From Deltaproteobacteria bacterium (GTDB lineage: Bacteria; UBA10199; DSSB01), in assembly GCA_021772695.1 (NCBI GenBank), contig JAJFLL010000313.1, positions 1 through 7,955 on the forward strand: a stretch of DNA of 7,955 nucleotides, written 5' to 3'. Positions 1-6,830 of the stretch are shown one piece after another. The notes beneath the pieces are model-generated. The model made no database searches and was not told where the DNA came from. It saw only the letters and a program-made list of their open reading frames with translations. The position numbers and the translations under genes are program-made. Every line of letters begins with the position of its first letter. Position 1 is the first letter of the stretch.

Positions 1-3000
1 CCGATGTGGGTGCGACCCTTGAAGCCTTTCAAAATCATTTTGCAGCAGAGATACAAGATCGCGGTAAACGGTTCGTCTACGAAAATACGGGATTGGGTGA
101 AGGGAGTTTCACTAAAAATCTAAGGCAAGGATTGGAACAGCTGCCCAACCGTGATGGCATCGCCATTTTGAGTTACGGCGATACTCCTCGCGCCGATCTC
201 ATGAATGTGGCCCATCATCCCTGGCGCCACAGTATGGATTATATCTTTGGTGCCAATGGACGGGACATGGTGCTCGATTTTATGGGCATGAATGCTCACT
301 ATCAGGCCGATGTGGACGGTGTGGGTTATGCCTCTAAAGAGGGAAACACCCAGGCGGTTCGGTCTCAGTTTCCCAATGACTTTTGGCAAAGAATTTTTGA
401 AAATCGAAAGTCCGTTCTGTCCGGACCTTGGGGAAAGGTCTATATCGCCCTGCGGTATCTGACCATGCGCCCGTTAGAACCGCTCACCTTGAAAACGGTG
501 CCGAATTATATGGCGGCTATGGCAGCAGATTTTTTGTCACCGCGTATGGGTGCCTTAGATATTCCTCACCTCATTTTTAATGATGTGGCGCCGCGAAGTA
601 TTCGCAATGTGGTGCACCGGGTAGGAAGTCGAGGGTCGTCTCGGCCTCCTTGGGCGGCCATGAATGTGGAATTCGTCGAAGATGTGTTTCGGACTCAAAT
701 GAAATGGAACGCGGATTTTCGAGCCACCCATTTAGATCCGGGAGCCTTAGTCGACATTGATGGGATCCGTGATTATATCGTTGCCGAGGTACTGGGCAGT
801 GCCCATCCCCATGAGTACCAGGCCGATTTAGACCGCTTTGTAAGGGATGGTCTGGAAGGCTACCGAGACCGCATTCCTGCATTAGACGGAACTTCCCAGC
901 GTATCAATGATATCTATTTAAAGCTTCGAGAGACCCTATTGGAGCGTGAGGCTCTGCGTCCTACTGAAGAAAAACTCGGGATTACCGATGATACCTTGCA
1001 AAGGATGGGCTTCGATCCTGAGGTTCTGCCCTTTACCGAACAGGGAGAAGTTAATGAGGCATGGTTGCAGCGGGTTATTCCTCAAAGTGAAATTGAGGCC
1101 TTTCAAAGGGCCTTTAATGCCTACCAACATCGCGGCCTACATGCCGAACAGTTAGGTGGGGAATTTCAACTTAGGATTCACAACACCCAAGCCTATACCG
1201 CTGAAGAACACGTTGATCCCAAAATCGAAAGGTTTGTGCTCAGAGAAATCAATTCTGAACCCGAACGAATGCGTGGATTGGTCTTAGAGTGGCATTTTGA
1301 TCGAATTGAATCCTCGGTATTGGAGAGGGCTCGAGTGCATTTTGGGGCCCATGCCCCAGAATTAGCTGAGGTCCGACGGTATTTTGAATTAAGCACCTCT
1401 GGGAATCGGGATACTCCATTACGCAGAATACTCTTAGGGCTAAAAGCCGTAGATGTCATAAGGCGATATCAAAATTTACTGGCTCCGGCGGAATTTCAAA
1501 CTCTTTACCCGAATTTGGTTGAGGTGCTTCATGAAGCTGAAGCTGTCTCTCCACAACACCAACAGTGGCGTCGTGGTCCGATCCCGCATCTCACTCAATT
1601 TTTTGAAATTTCCCAACGAACCGCCGATCAAATTTATGTTCGTAAAGTAGGTGAAAGCCCTCCGGCCTACCGGTCGAGAGGAATACTGGCAGGACGGCTT
1701 CCGCATTCCACGGGCAGGCCTGCAGTCATGAGGAACGCAGGTCAAACACCACCCGTAAACGGGACCTCGACATTAAGTGTCGCCGATGCCCAAAAAATTA
1801 GGGGGCCTGTTCTGCGCGTGGACTCACCGGTATATTTGCAACGAGATCTCAATCTCATGAGTCGCCGCATGAATTTAATGCCTTCGCGCATTCCCGAACT
1901 CATTGCGGCGGCATCTTCTGTAGAATCACCTGCACAATTGCCGAGGATTAGCGGGGAAGCTGCTGCGCCAGCGGTTCCAGGAAGGGTAGGGCGACCCAGT
2001 TTGCCCGAGATACCTGAAACCGGCGGCAGTCGAATGGGATTTGATCGCTTGCTCGCCTGGACCCAATCTCCAGAAGGTCAAAGGTATCTGAATCAGCATG
2101 GCAATCGACTGGCCGATCGTTGGCAAAATCGAATGATCGAGTCCGGTCCGGGATTAGGTCTTGGAATCGCCAGTTTGTTGGGCGCCGAATGGGTGGCCGA
2201 TCAAATTGGGCTTGACCCAATCAAGAATCCCCACGAACGTTTCATGTTCGTGGTGGGATCGTCCCATTTGGTAAATGCCGGTGCCCAATCGGTTCAAGAG
2301 GTTTGGCTCAATCGTTACTTGCATCGAACTCCTTATAGTTTTGCCACCACACGAGTGGTAAACGCAGGTTCAGAAGCGGCCGTTCAATATTCTTTCGAAG
2401 CCCGCCAAGGGATGATGCGTGCCACGGGAGCCTCTTTGACAAGGAATTTTCATCTGCAAGGCGGCTTGGGACGTATGGCTTGGAATGGTGGCAAAGGCCT
2501 CGTGACCATGCCTTTTCGGGCGGCCTGGAATATGGGGCCGGGTCTTATGAGTTCGGCTCTGACCGACCGTATTCTTTCAGAGGGAATGTTGGGATTGGAA
2601 CCAGGATCTTCCTTAAGGCATGGCATTCACCTAGGGGCCTTTTTTGCTCCGGACGCTTATCGCATTGCCTTTGGTAACCGAGGGGCTGCTTTATTTCGTT
2701 CCCGCGGAATGCGTTTTGCCAGTCGGGCCTTTGCCGTCGGATTCATCGCCGATATGGGTTTCTCTGCCGCCAATCGACTGCAACACGGCTCAGAGGGAGC
2801 TACGCGGTATAGCATGATCTACCAGAGGGCCAATGAATTGCACGATGCCGAAGAAGGTTCTGGAATCGTGGACGGTGCCTTAGAATTAGTGGCTCCTCAA
2901 GTTTCTGCATGGTGGGATAGCGTGGAGTTTCGCGGTTTTTCCCTGCAGCCCAATCAATACCAGCGCCAAGCGGATTCCGAAATAAGGGAATTTTCTCAGC

Positions 3001-3740
3001 ATGTGGAAGTCAACACACAGAGCATGTTGCAAGATCGCTTGCTCGAAGGCACGGGTGACGAAAGGTTTACCGAGACTTTTTATACTCAATTAGAAATGGA
3101 TTTTCTTAGAGGAGAAAATCGGCTTTCACCTGAAGAGCGCTCCCTTCCTACTGAGGAGTTTGCTGAAGATTTGGCCGAAAGTGCCGCCATTCGGGAAGAG
3201 TTTTATGCCTTAGATTCTCAAGAAGATAGGCAACACTATATTCAAAATCGCTATTCCGGTTGGAACCTAAGTTCTCAAGATGTAGATACCCTATTAGATA
3301 GAATCTTAGTCCACCGTATTCGCAGCGATTTAGGTCAATTAAGTTCCTTGCCTTTTCAAACGGGAGCATCCTTGCAGACGCTCTTTAATGAGTCCGGTGA
3401 ACTGCGCTCTGGCCAAGAAGGTCCTTTACTTGCTTCGGTCTACGGGGATTCCCACATGAATGAAGCTTCCCTCCTGAGCGCGCGACGCGTCCGGTTAGTT
3501 TTTCAAGTGATGCAGCATGAGCATGTCGCTGCGGGAGATGCCGACACCGAGTCAGAGCGTCTAGCCGCAGTGGCCACCTCCTTGGGGCTAAGAAATGCAG
3601 CAGGCCAATGGCAGCAAGGACCCGAGGTGCAGGTTGCGCAAAACCTCTTCGAGCGTTGGCGCGAGGCCCATGATTCACGGCCCACAGCCCTTTCTACCCG
3701 TAGTATAAGCTTGCCGACCACACCCCCCTTTCCCAGCTAA
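1..3740 (+). CDS. Giant multidomain protein of unknown function, 5'-truncated; possible nucleotidyltransferase-like segment at the visible N-terminus
   Basis: The frame is open from the left edge (first full codon at 3, GAT) to the TAA at 3738-3740. The GTG at 6 is therefore only the first start-like codon and the true start lies outside the window. Counting from that GTG, 1,244 residues are visible. Residues 22-61 read FVYENTGLGEG, then a helix with LRQGLEQLP, then a strand ending ILSYGDTP. This order and spacing resemble the LGTGHA...LP...GDTP stretch of GlmU-type sugar-phosphate nucleotidyltransferases, where the Asp binds metal; here the GTGH element is altered to GEGS. Residues 250-550 look alpha-helical and charged. 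Residues 551-670 form a Pro/Arg/Ser-rich linker that is probably disordered. Residues 711-930 are Gly/Ala-rich and hydrophobic with many Arg and His, possibly membrane-associated. Residues 940-1220 are acidic and helical. No signal peptide can be judged. The next gene starts 70 bp downstream. Seeing a real gene is near certain; the nucleotidyltransferase reading is tentative and the rest is unrecognised. Confidence 0.88.
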   Translation, partial: DVGATLEAFQNHFAAEIQDRGKRFVYENTGLGEGSFTKNLRQGLEQLPNRDGIAILSYGDTPRADLMNVAHHPWRHSMDYIFGANGRDMVLDFMGMNAHYQADVDGVGYASKEGNTQAVRSQFPNDFWQRIFENRKSVLSGPWGKVYIALRYLTMRPLEPLTLKTVPNYMAAMAADFLSPRMGALDIPHLIFNDVAPRSIRNVVHRVGSRGSSRPPWAAMNVEFVEDVFRTQMKWNADFRATHLDPGALVDIDGIRDYIVAEVLGSAHPHEYQADLDRFVRDGLEGYRDRIPALDGTSQRINDIYLKLRETLLEREALRPTEEKLGITDDTLQRMGFDPEVLPFTEQGEVNEAWLQRVIPQSEIEAFQRAFNAYQHRGLHAEQLGGEFQLRIHNTQAYTAEEHVDPKIERFVLREINSEPERMRGLVLEWHFDRIESSVLERARVHFGAHAPELAEVRRYFELSTSGNRDTPLRRILLGLKAVDVIRRYQNLLAPAEFQTLYPNLVEVLHEAEAVSPQHQQWRRGPIPHLTQFFEISQRTADQIYVRKVGESPPAYRSRGILAGRLPHSTGRPAVMRNAGQTPPVNGTSTLSVADAQKIRGPVLRVDSPVYLQRDLNLMSRRMNLMPSRIPELIAAASSVESPAQLPRISGEAAAPAVPGRVGRPSLPEIPETGGSRMGFDRLLAWTQSPEGQRYLNQHGNRLADRWQNRMIESGPGLGLGIASLLGAEWVADQIGLDPIKNPHERFMFVVGSSHLVNAGAQSVQEVWLNRYLHRTPYSFATTRVVNAGSEAAVQYSFEARQGMMRATGASLTRNFHLQGGLGRMAWNGGKGLVTMPFRAAWNMGPGLMSSALTDRILSEGMLGLEPGSSLRHGIHLGAFFAPDAYRIAFGNRGAALFRSRGMRFASRAFAVGFIADMGFSAANRLQHGSEGATRYSMIYQRANELHDAEEGSGIVDGALELVAPQVSAWWDSVEFRGFSLQPNQYQRQADSEIREFSQHVEVNTQSMLQDRLLEGTGDERFTETFYTQLEMDFLRGENRLSPEERSLPTEEFAEDLAESAAIREEFYALDSQEDRQHYIQNRYSGWNLSSQDVDTLLDRILVHRIRSDLGQLSSLPFQTGASLQTLFNESGELRSGQEGPLLASVYGDSHMNEASLLSARRVRLVFQVMQHEHVAAGDADTESERLAAVATSLGLRNAAGQWQQGPEVQVAQNLFERWREAHDSRPTALSTRSISLPTTPPFPS

Positions 3741-3810
3741 ATTAACCCTTTATCCACTATTTTAGATTCCATTGACTTCTATTGGGTCTGGCGTTTAGGT
3801 CTTTTGCAGC

Positions 3811-5175
3811 ATGTCTCGAAAGTACTATATCAAAACCTATGGTTGCCAAATGAATGACCTCGATGGTCAGCAGATGGGTCGGCTATTAAAGTCTCAAGGC
3901 TACGAATCGACTCCGATTCCCGATGAAGCCGATGTGATTTTGGTCAATACTTGCAGCATTCGGGAAAAAGCCAGTGCCAAGGTCTATTCCGATGTGGGGA
4001 GGTTTCGCGCCTTAAAGCTGAGGCGGCCTGAAGTGGTATTGGGTGTGACCGGTTGCCAGGCCCAGGCAGAAGGCCTGCATCTGCAAAAACGATTTCCGTA
4101 TTTGGATCTAGTCATTGGGCCCGATCATACGAATCAGGTACCCGATCTTGTCGAGGCGATTTATCAAAAATCCAAAAAAAGCGCTAGCGAAGTCCATTTT
4201 GAAAAACCCGATGACTATCGTTTTCTAAATTTATTACCTGACGAGAGTGAAGACTCGATCAAGGCCTACCTGACTATTATGAAGGGCTGCGATAATTTTT
4301 GTAGTTTTTGTGTCGTGCCCTATGTTCGAGGTCGTGAGGTTTGTCGGGATCCTGAGGAAATTATCAATGAGGCCATTCAATTAGGAGAAATGGGTGTCCG
4401 TGAAGTGACCCTGTTGGGACAAAATGTCAATTCGTATGGAGTGGGGAGGCATAGCGAAGAGGCACGTTTGAAAAAACATCGCTCGCCATTTATCTCTTTT
4501 GCTAAATTATTGCGTCGAGTCGCCGATGAATCCAAGATCGGTCGCATTCGTTTTACCACGTCCCATCCGAAAGATATGCCCGATGAATTGATCGAAGAGT
4601 TCGGTGAAAATGCCAAATTAGCCAGGCATTTCCACCTACCGGTACAGTCGGGTTCGGACCAAGTTTTGCAATCTATGTATCGTGGGTATACGCGAAATGA
4701 TTTTTTAAAGAGTATTAGGCGCCTGCGTCGGATTGATCCCAGTATTGCCCTTAGTACCGACATCATTGTGGGTTTTCCTACCGAGACCGAAAAAGATTTC
4801 CAATGCACCCTCGATCTTTTAGATGAGGTGCGTTTTGATTCTATTTATTCCTTTGCCTATTCACCTCGTCCTAAGACAACGGCGGCGTTATATTTCAAAG
4901 ACGAGGTAAGCGAAGCCGAAAAATCAGATCGATTACGCAGGCTCCAAGATAAACAAAATCAAATAACTTACGAGATTCATCAATGCCGGGTTGGGTCAAT
5001 GCTTGAAGTTTTAGTAGAGGGTCCTAGTAAATCTGGGACCACCTTTTGTGGGAGATCTTCCCAAAATCATATGGTACACTTTGAGGGGTGTGAGAATGAC
5101 AGGGGAAAATTCCTCCCTTTGAAAATTTTTCACGCTGGCCCCAACTCTTTGCGGGGAACGATTGATGAGTGCTGA
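3811..5175 (+). CDS. miaB: MiaB, tRNA-2-methylthio-N6-dimethylallyladenosine synthase (radical SAM methylthiotransferase)
   Basis: This enzyme adds a methylthio group to C2 of i6A at position 37 of tRNAs reading UNN codons, converting i6A37 to ms2i6A37 in the cytosol. The 454-residue product has the family's usual length and order. The N-terminal UPF0004 domain carries the three auxiliary-cluster cysteines C12 (TYGCQMN), C48 (NTCSIREKA) and C82 (GVTGCQAQ). The radical SAM cluster motif CxxxCxxC is at C160, C164 and C167, followed by VVPYVRGRE. Further conserved blocks are LLGQNVNSYG (201-210), TTSHPKD (249-255), HLPVQSGSD (275-283), TDIIVGFPTET (316-326) and YSPRPKTTA (350-358). A TRAM RNA-binding domain covers about 391-450. 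The QNVNSYG and VRGRE blocks favour MiaB over MtaB or RimO. The ATG at 3811 gives the typical short N-terminus (MSRKYYIKTYGCQMN). Only a weak Shine-Dalgarno (AGG near 3797) precedes it. Its end overlaps the next gene by 11 nt, implying translational coupling. Confidence 0.96.
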   Translation: MSRKYYIKTYGCQMNDLDGQQMGRLLKSQGYESTPIPDEADVILVNTCSIREKASAKVYSDVGRFRALKLRRPEVVLGVTGCQAQAEGLHLQKRFPYLDLVIGPDHTNQVPDLVEAIYQKSKKSASEVHFEKPDDYRFLNLLPDESEDSIKAYLTIMKGCDNFCSFCVVPYVRGREVCRDPEEIINEAIQLGEMGVREVTLLGQNVNSYGVGRHSEEARLKKHRSPFISFAKLLRRVADESKIGRIRFTTSHPKDMPDELIEEFGENAKLARHFHLPVQSGSDQVLQSMYRGYTRNDFLKSIRRLRRIDPSIALSTDIIVGFPTETEKDFQCTLDLLDEVRFDSIYSFAYSPRPKTTAALYFKDEVSEAEKSDRLRRLQDKQNQITYEIHQCRVGSMLEVLVEGPSKSGTTFCGRSSQNHMVHFEGCENDRGKFLPLKIFHAGPNSLRGTIDEC

Positions 5176-5686
5176 AATTTTAGAAGAAGGCTGGATCCAC
5201 ATGAAGGTGACCGGGCTCACTATTGACCCTTTCACCAACATGCCCATCATTATTTTGAAGGATCAAACCGAGAAAACCGCGTTGCCCATTTGGATCGGGC
5301 TGATCGAGGCCTCGGCTATTGCCACCGAAATCGAAAAAATTCAATTGGCCCGTCCCATGACCCATGACCTGATGAAAAATATGCTCAGAGAACTCCAGGT
5401 AGAGGTGACTCGTGTTGAGGTTCATGATTTGTCTGACAATACTTTTTATGCCCGCATCCAATTACAAAAAGGCGATACAAAAATTGTCATGGACTCCAGG
5501 CCCTCCGATGCCATTGCGTTGGCGTTGCGAACAGAGGCTCCCATTTATGTAGATCGCAAGGTCCTTGATAAATCCCGCCGAATCGACCTCTCTAAAAATA
5601 TCGACGAGGAAACCACCAAACAACAAAACTGGACCGAAGTTCTGGAAAATCTCTCTCCCGACGATTTCGGCAAATATAAAATGTAA
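5165..5686 (+). CDS. Bifunctional nuclease family protein (DUF151, BFN domain)
   Basis: This 173-residue protein belongs to the DUF151/BFN family, a small soluble fold found widely in bacteria and plants. Nuclease activity has been reported for plant members; the bacterial role is poorly defined. Visible family blocks, numbered from the ATG at 5165, are the N-terminal VTGLTIDPFTNMPIIILKD stretch, LPIWIG (40-45), RPMTHDLM (63-70), DNTFYARI (91-98) and DSRPSDAIALALR (110-122). The C-terminal 30 residues are charged and less conserved. The ATG at 5165 overlaps the miaB stop by 11 nt and has GGGGAA 7 nt upstream. An ATG at 5201 (MKVTGL) with AGAAGG 10 nt upstream is a credible alternative giving 161 residues. 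I prefer 5165 because GWIHMKV would supply the full first beta strand seen in relatives as M-x-V-x-MKV. A TTG at 5162 is less likely. The gene ends 1 nt before the next ATG. Family assignment is firm; calling it an active nuclease is not supported by sequence alone. Confidence 0.93.
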   Translation: MSAEILEEGWIHMKVTGLTIDPFTNMPIIILKDQTEKTALPIWIGLIEASAIATEIEKIQLARPMTHDLMKNMLRELQVEVTRVEVHDLSDNTFYARIQLQKGDTKIVMDSRPSDAIALALRTEAPIYVDRKVLDKSRRIDLSKNIDEETTKQQNWTEVLENLSPDDFGKYKM

Positions 5687-5687
5687 T

Positions 5688-6113
5688 ATGAAAAAGTTTT
5701 TCCAAAGTTGGGGCCCGGTATTGGCCTATGCCTTTTTGATCTACATCCAATCTTCATTCCCACGTCCTGTCGCGATTCCGTTTCCCTACGATAAAATCAT
5801 TCACTTCTTTGAGTTTGCCTTATTGGGCTTCTTTGTGGGTAGGGCCCTGTTGCTGAACTGGAATATCTCCCAATGGGCTGTGGTGATCATCGCCGGAGGT
5901 CTGGCCGGATTATGGGGTATACTCGATGAACTACATCAGGCCTTTGTGCCCGAGCGAATGGCAAGCCTAGGAGACGGTATCGCCGATTTTCTGGGGGCCT
6001 ATTTTGGTGCCATCGGCTATCTGTTGTTAGGTAAATTATTATATCGAAAAAAAGCGCTTTACCCGGCGGCACCATGTGAGTTCACCGGCAATTGCCCGGG
6101 GTCCGGGGGCTAA
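5688..6113 (+). CDS. VanZ-like family small integral membrane protein
   Basis: This 141-residue protein matches the VanZ-like family (named after the teicoplanin-resistance accessory protein VanZ), whose biochemical role is generally unknown. Hydrophobic segments lie at about 8-21, 38-56, 62-80 and 100-118, giving four probable inner-membrane helices. Signature residues are DKIIHFFEF (35-43) between helices one and two, DELHQAFVPER (80-90) after helix three, and the paired acids D96 and D100 in the SLGDGIADFLGAYFG stretch. The ATG at 5688 lies 1 nt after the upstream stop and gives a normal VanZ N-terminus (MKKFFQSWGPVLAYAF). The frame stays open further upstream to 5565, but that would overlap the BFN gene by over 120 nt and add non-family sequence, so I reject it. 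There is no good ribosome site, consistent with coupling to the preceding gene. The last 17 residues (YPAAPCEF...PGSGG) are unlike the family core and overlap possible early starts of the next gene. Resistance function should not be inferred. Confidence 0.9.
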   Translation: MKKFFQSWGPVLAYAFLIYIQSSFPRPVAIPFPYDKIIHFFEFALLGFFVGRALLLNWNISQWAVVIIAGGLAGLWGILDELHQAFVPERMASLGDGIADFLGAYFGAIGYLLLGKLLYRKKALYPAAPCEFTGNCPGSGG

Positions 6114-6118
6114 GGTGG
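6111..6118 (+). promoter_or_regulatory. Shine-Dalgarno-like site at the VanZ/carbonic-anhydrase junction
   Basis: TAAGGTGG matches seven of eight bases of the full anti-SD complement TAAGGAGG. It includes the stop codon of the VanZ-like gene (TAA, 6111-6113). It ends 2 nt before a TTG (6121) and overlaps a GTG (6115). The position suggests stop-and-restart coupling. It bears on which non-ATG start the next gene uses: AAGG to TTG leaves 5 nt, a workable spacing, whereas nothing comparable precedes the GTG at 6076. Confidence 0.4.
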
Positions 6119-6630
6119 GTTTGAGTTCTTTTCAAAATCAATTTCCGCTCATGGGCCCAGAGGTATTCATCGCACCGGGCGCCCACGTCATCGGAGATGT
6201 CCAGATCGGCACCGGGTCGAGCATTTGGTTCAACACCGTCGTGCGTGGGGATGTGCATTATATTCGCATTGGCGAACGCACGAATATTCAAGATAATTCC
6301 GTCATTCACGTGAACGGGGGCACCCATCCCACGGTTATTGGCAACGAGGTCACTGCAGGCCATCGCGTCATTCTGCACGGCTGCACCATTGAAGATCGGG
6401 CCTTGATCGGCATGGGAGCCGTGGTGCTGGACGGCGCTACCGTGGGGGAGGAGGCCTTGATAGGTGCAGGCTCCTTGGTGGCACCTGGCACGCAGATTCC
6501 ACCTCGGGTCTTGGCTCTGGGTTCTCCCTGCCGGGTCAAACGAGATCTTAGTCCGGAAGAGATCCAACGGCTCAGGGCCAGTGCCCTTCATTATCAAGAA
6601 TTGGCCAAAAAATACCTTGATGCTAGGTAG
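6115..6630 (+). CDS. Gamma carbonic anhydrase family protein (YrdA/CaiE-like left-handed beta-helix)
   Basis: The product, 171 residues from GTG 6115, is a hexapeptide-repeat protein forming a trimeric left-handed parallel beta-helix, of the gamma-class carbonic anhydrase family. The three zinc-ligand histidines are present: H65 in VIHV, H83 in TAGHRVILHG and H88 in the same block. Arg45 and Gln59 (VRGDV, NIQDNS) are the conserved active-site neighbours. Repeats of the type (I/V)GxGxxI run from about 20 to 130, followed by the usual GSPCRVKRDLSPEEIQ clamp and a C-terminal helix ending LAKKYLDAR. The family's length is about 170-180. Start choice is open: GTG 6076 (184 residues) overlaps the VanZ gene by 38 nt without a ribosome site; GTG 6115 leaves a 1-nt gap; TTG 6121 best matches family N-termini (xSSFQNQFP..) and has TAAGGTGG just upstream. 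No ATG is available before residue 13 of this form. Many members, such as YrdA, show little or no CO2 hydration in vitro, so the activity is unproven. It is the last gene of the block. Confidence 0.93.
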   Translation: MGLSSFQNQFPLMGPEVFIAPGAHVIGDVQIGTGSSIWFNTVVRGDVHYIRIGERTNIQDNSVIHVNGGTHPTVIGNEVTAGHRVILHGCTIEDRALIGMGAVVLDGATVGEEALIGAGSLVAPGTQIPPRVLALGSPCRVKRDLSPEEIQRLRASALHYQELAKKYLDAR

Positions 6631-6643
6631 TTGGCGACAATTC

Positions 6644-6664
6644 TTAAAGATATCGATTAAAGAT
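6644..6664 (+). repeat. Short direct repeat TTAAAGAT, two copies 13 nt apart
   Basis: Identical 8-mers lie at 6644-6651 and 6657-6664, separated by ATCGA, just downstream of the carbonic anhydrase-like gene. The 13-nt period is a little over one helical turn, so a dimeric regulator could use it, but in AT-rich DNA such a repeat can arise by chance. The repeat itself is seen directly; any function is conjecture. Confidence 0.35.
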
Positions 6665-6690
6665 TTCGCTGGATGCCTATTTAAAAAGTA

Positions 6691-6718
6691 TTAAAAATAC
6701 CCAATAATTTTATATAGT
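6691..6718 (+). promoter_or_regulatory. Possible sigma-70-type promoter for the right-hand gene
   Basis: TTAAAA (6691-6696; four of six against TTGACA) and TATAGT (6713-6718; five of six against TATAAT) are separated by 16 nt inside the AT-rich gap that follows the four-gene block. Transcription from it would start near 6725 and leave a leader of about 105 nt before the ATG at 6831. AT-rich spacers often contain such hexamers by chance, and a second weak -10-like TATTAA lies at 6780-6785. Confidence 0.28.
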
Positions 6719-6812
6719 TATTACCGAGAAGCCCCTTTAGTTTCGTCACAACTTTTTCCTTAACTCCCCGAAAATTAAATATTAAGTCCGTGTTTCAACT
6801 ACCACGCCCATT

Positions 6813-6820
6813 GAAGGGGA
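6813..6820 (+). promoter_or_regulatory. Ribosome binding site of the right-hand gene
   Basis: GAAGGGGA sits 10 nt before the ATG at 6831, a slightly long but usable spacing. It is the only purine-rich stretch between the in-frame stop at 6783-6785 and the ATG, and supports this ATG as the start. Its AAGGGG core is complementary to CCCCTT at 6732-6737 in the presumed leader. Confidence 0.45.
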
Positions 6821-6830
6821 CCTCATTGGC

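Noticed and set aside
3742..3800. Promoter in the 70-bp gap before miaB: TTGACT at 3772-3777, or TTAACC at 3742-3747
   Set aside because: TTGACT is a good -35 match, but no acceptable -10 follows at 16-18 nt (TTAGGT or TAGGTC). The other pair (TTAACC with TAGATT) has a spacer of only 15 nt. A promoter for the block probably exists here or upstream, but I cannot place it.
3721..3810. Rho-independent terminator after the giant left gene
   Set aside because: No GC-rich inverted repeat followed by a T-run is visible; read-through into miaB cannot be excluded.
4377..4808. 143-residue minus-strand open frame opposite miaB
   Set aside because: It lies entirely antisense to a highly conserved coding region, and its translation has no recognisable domain; it is a shadow frame.
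5565..5687. Extended upstream start for the VanZ-like gene
   Set aside because: The extra 41 residues overlap the conserved BFN coding sequence and are charged, unlike any VanZ N-terminus; ATG 5688 fits the gene spacing and family.
5688..6113. Glycopeptide-resistance function for the VanZ-like protein
   Set aside because: VanZ-like proteins are widespread outside resistance clusters, and no vanH/A/X/R/S gene is present here.
6082..6597. 171-residue minus-strand open frame opposite the carbonic anhydrase-like gene
   Set aside because: It mirrors the conserved hexapeptide-repeat coding sequence, and its product looks random; it is a shadow frame.
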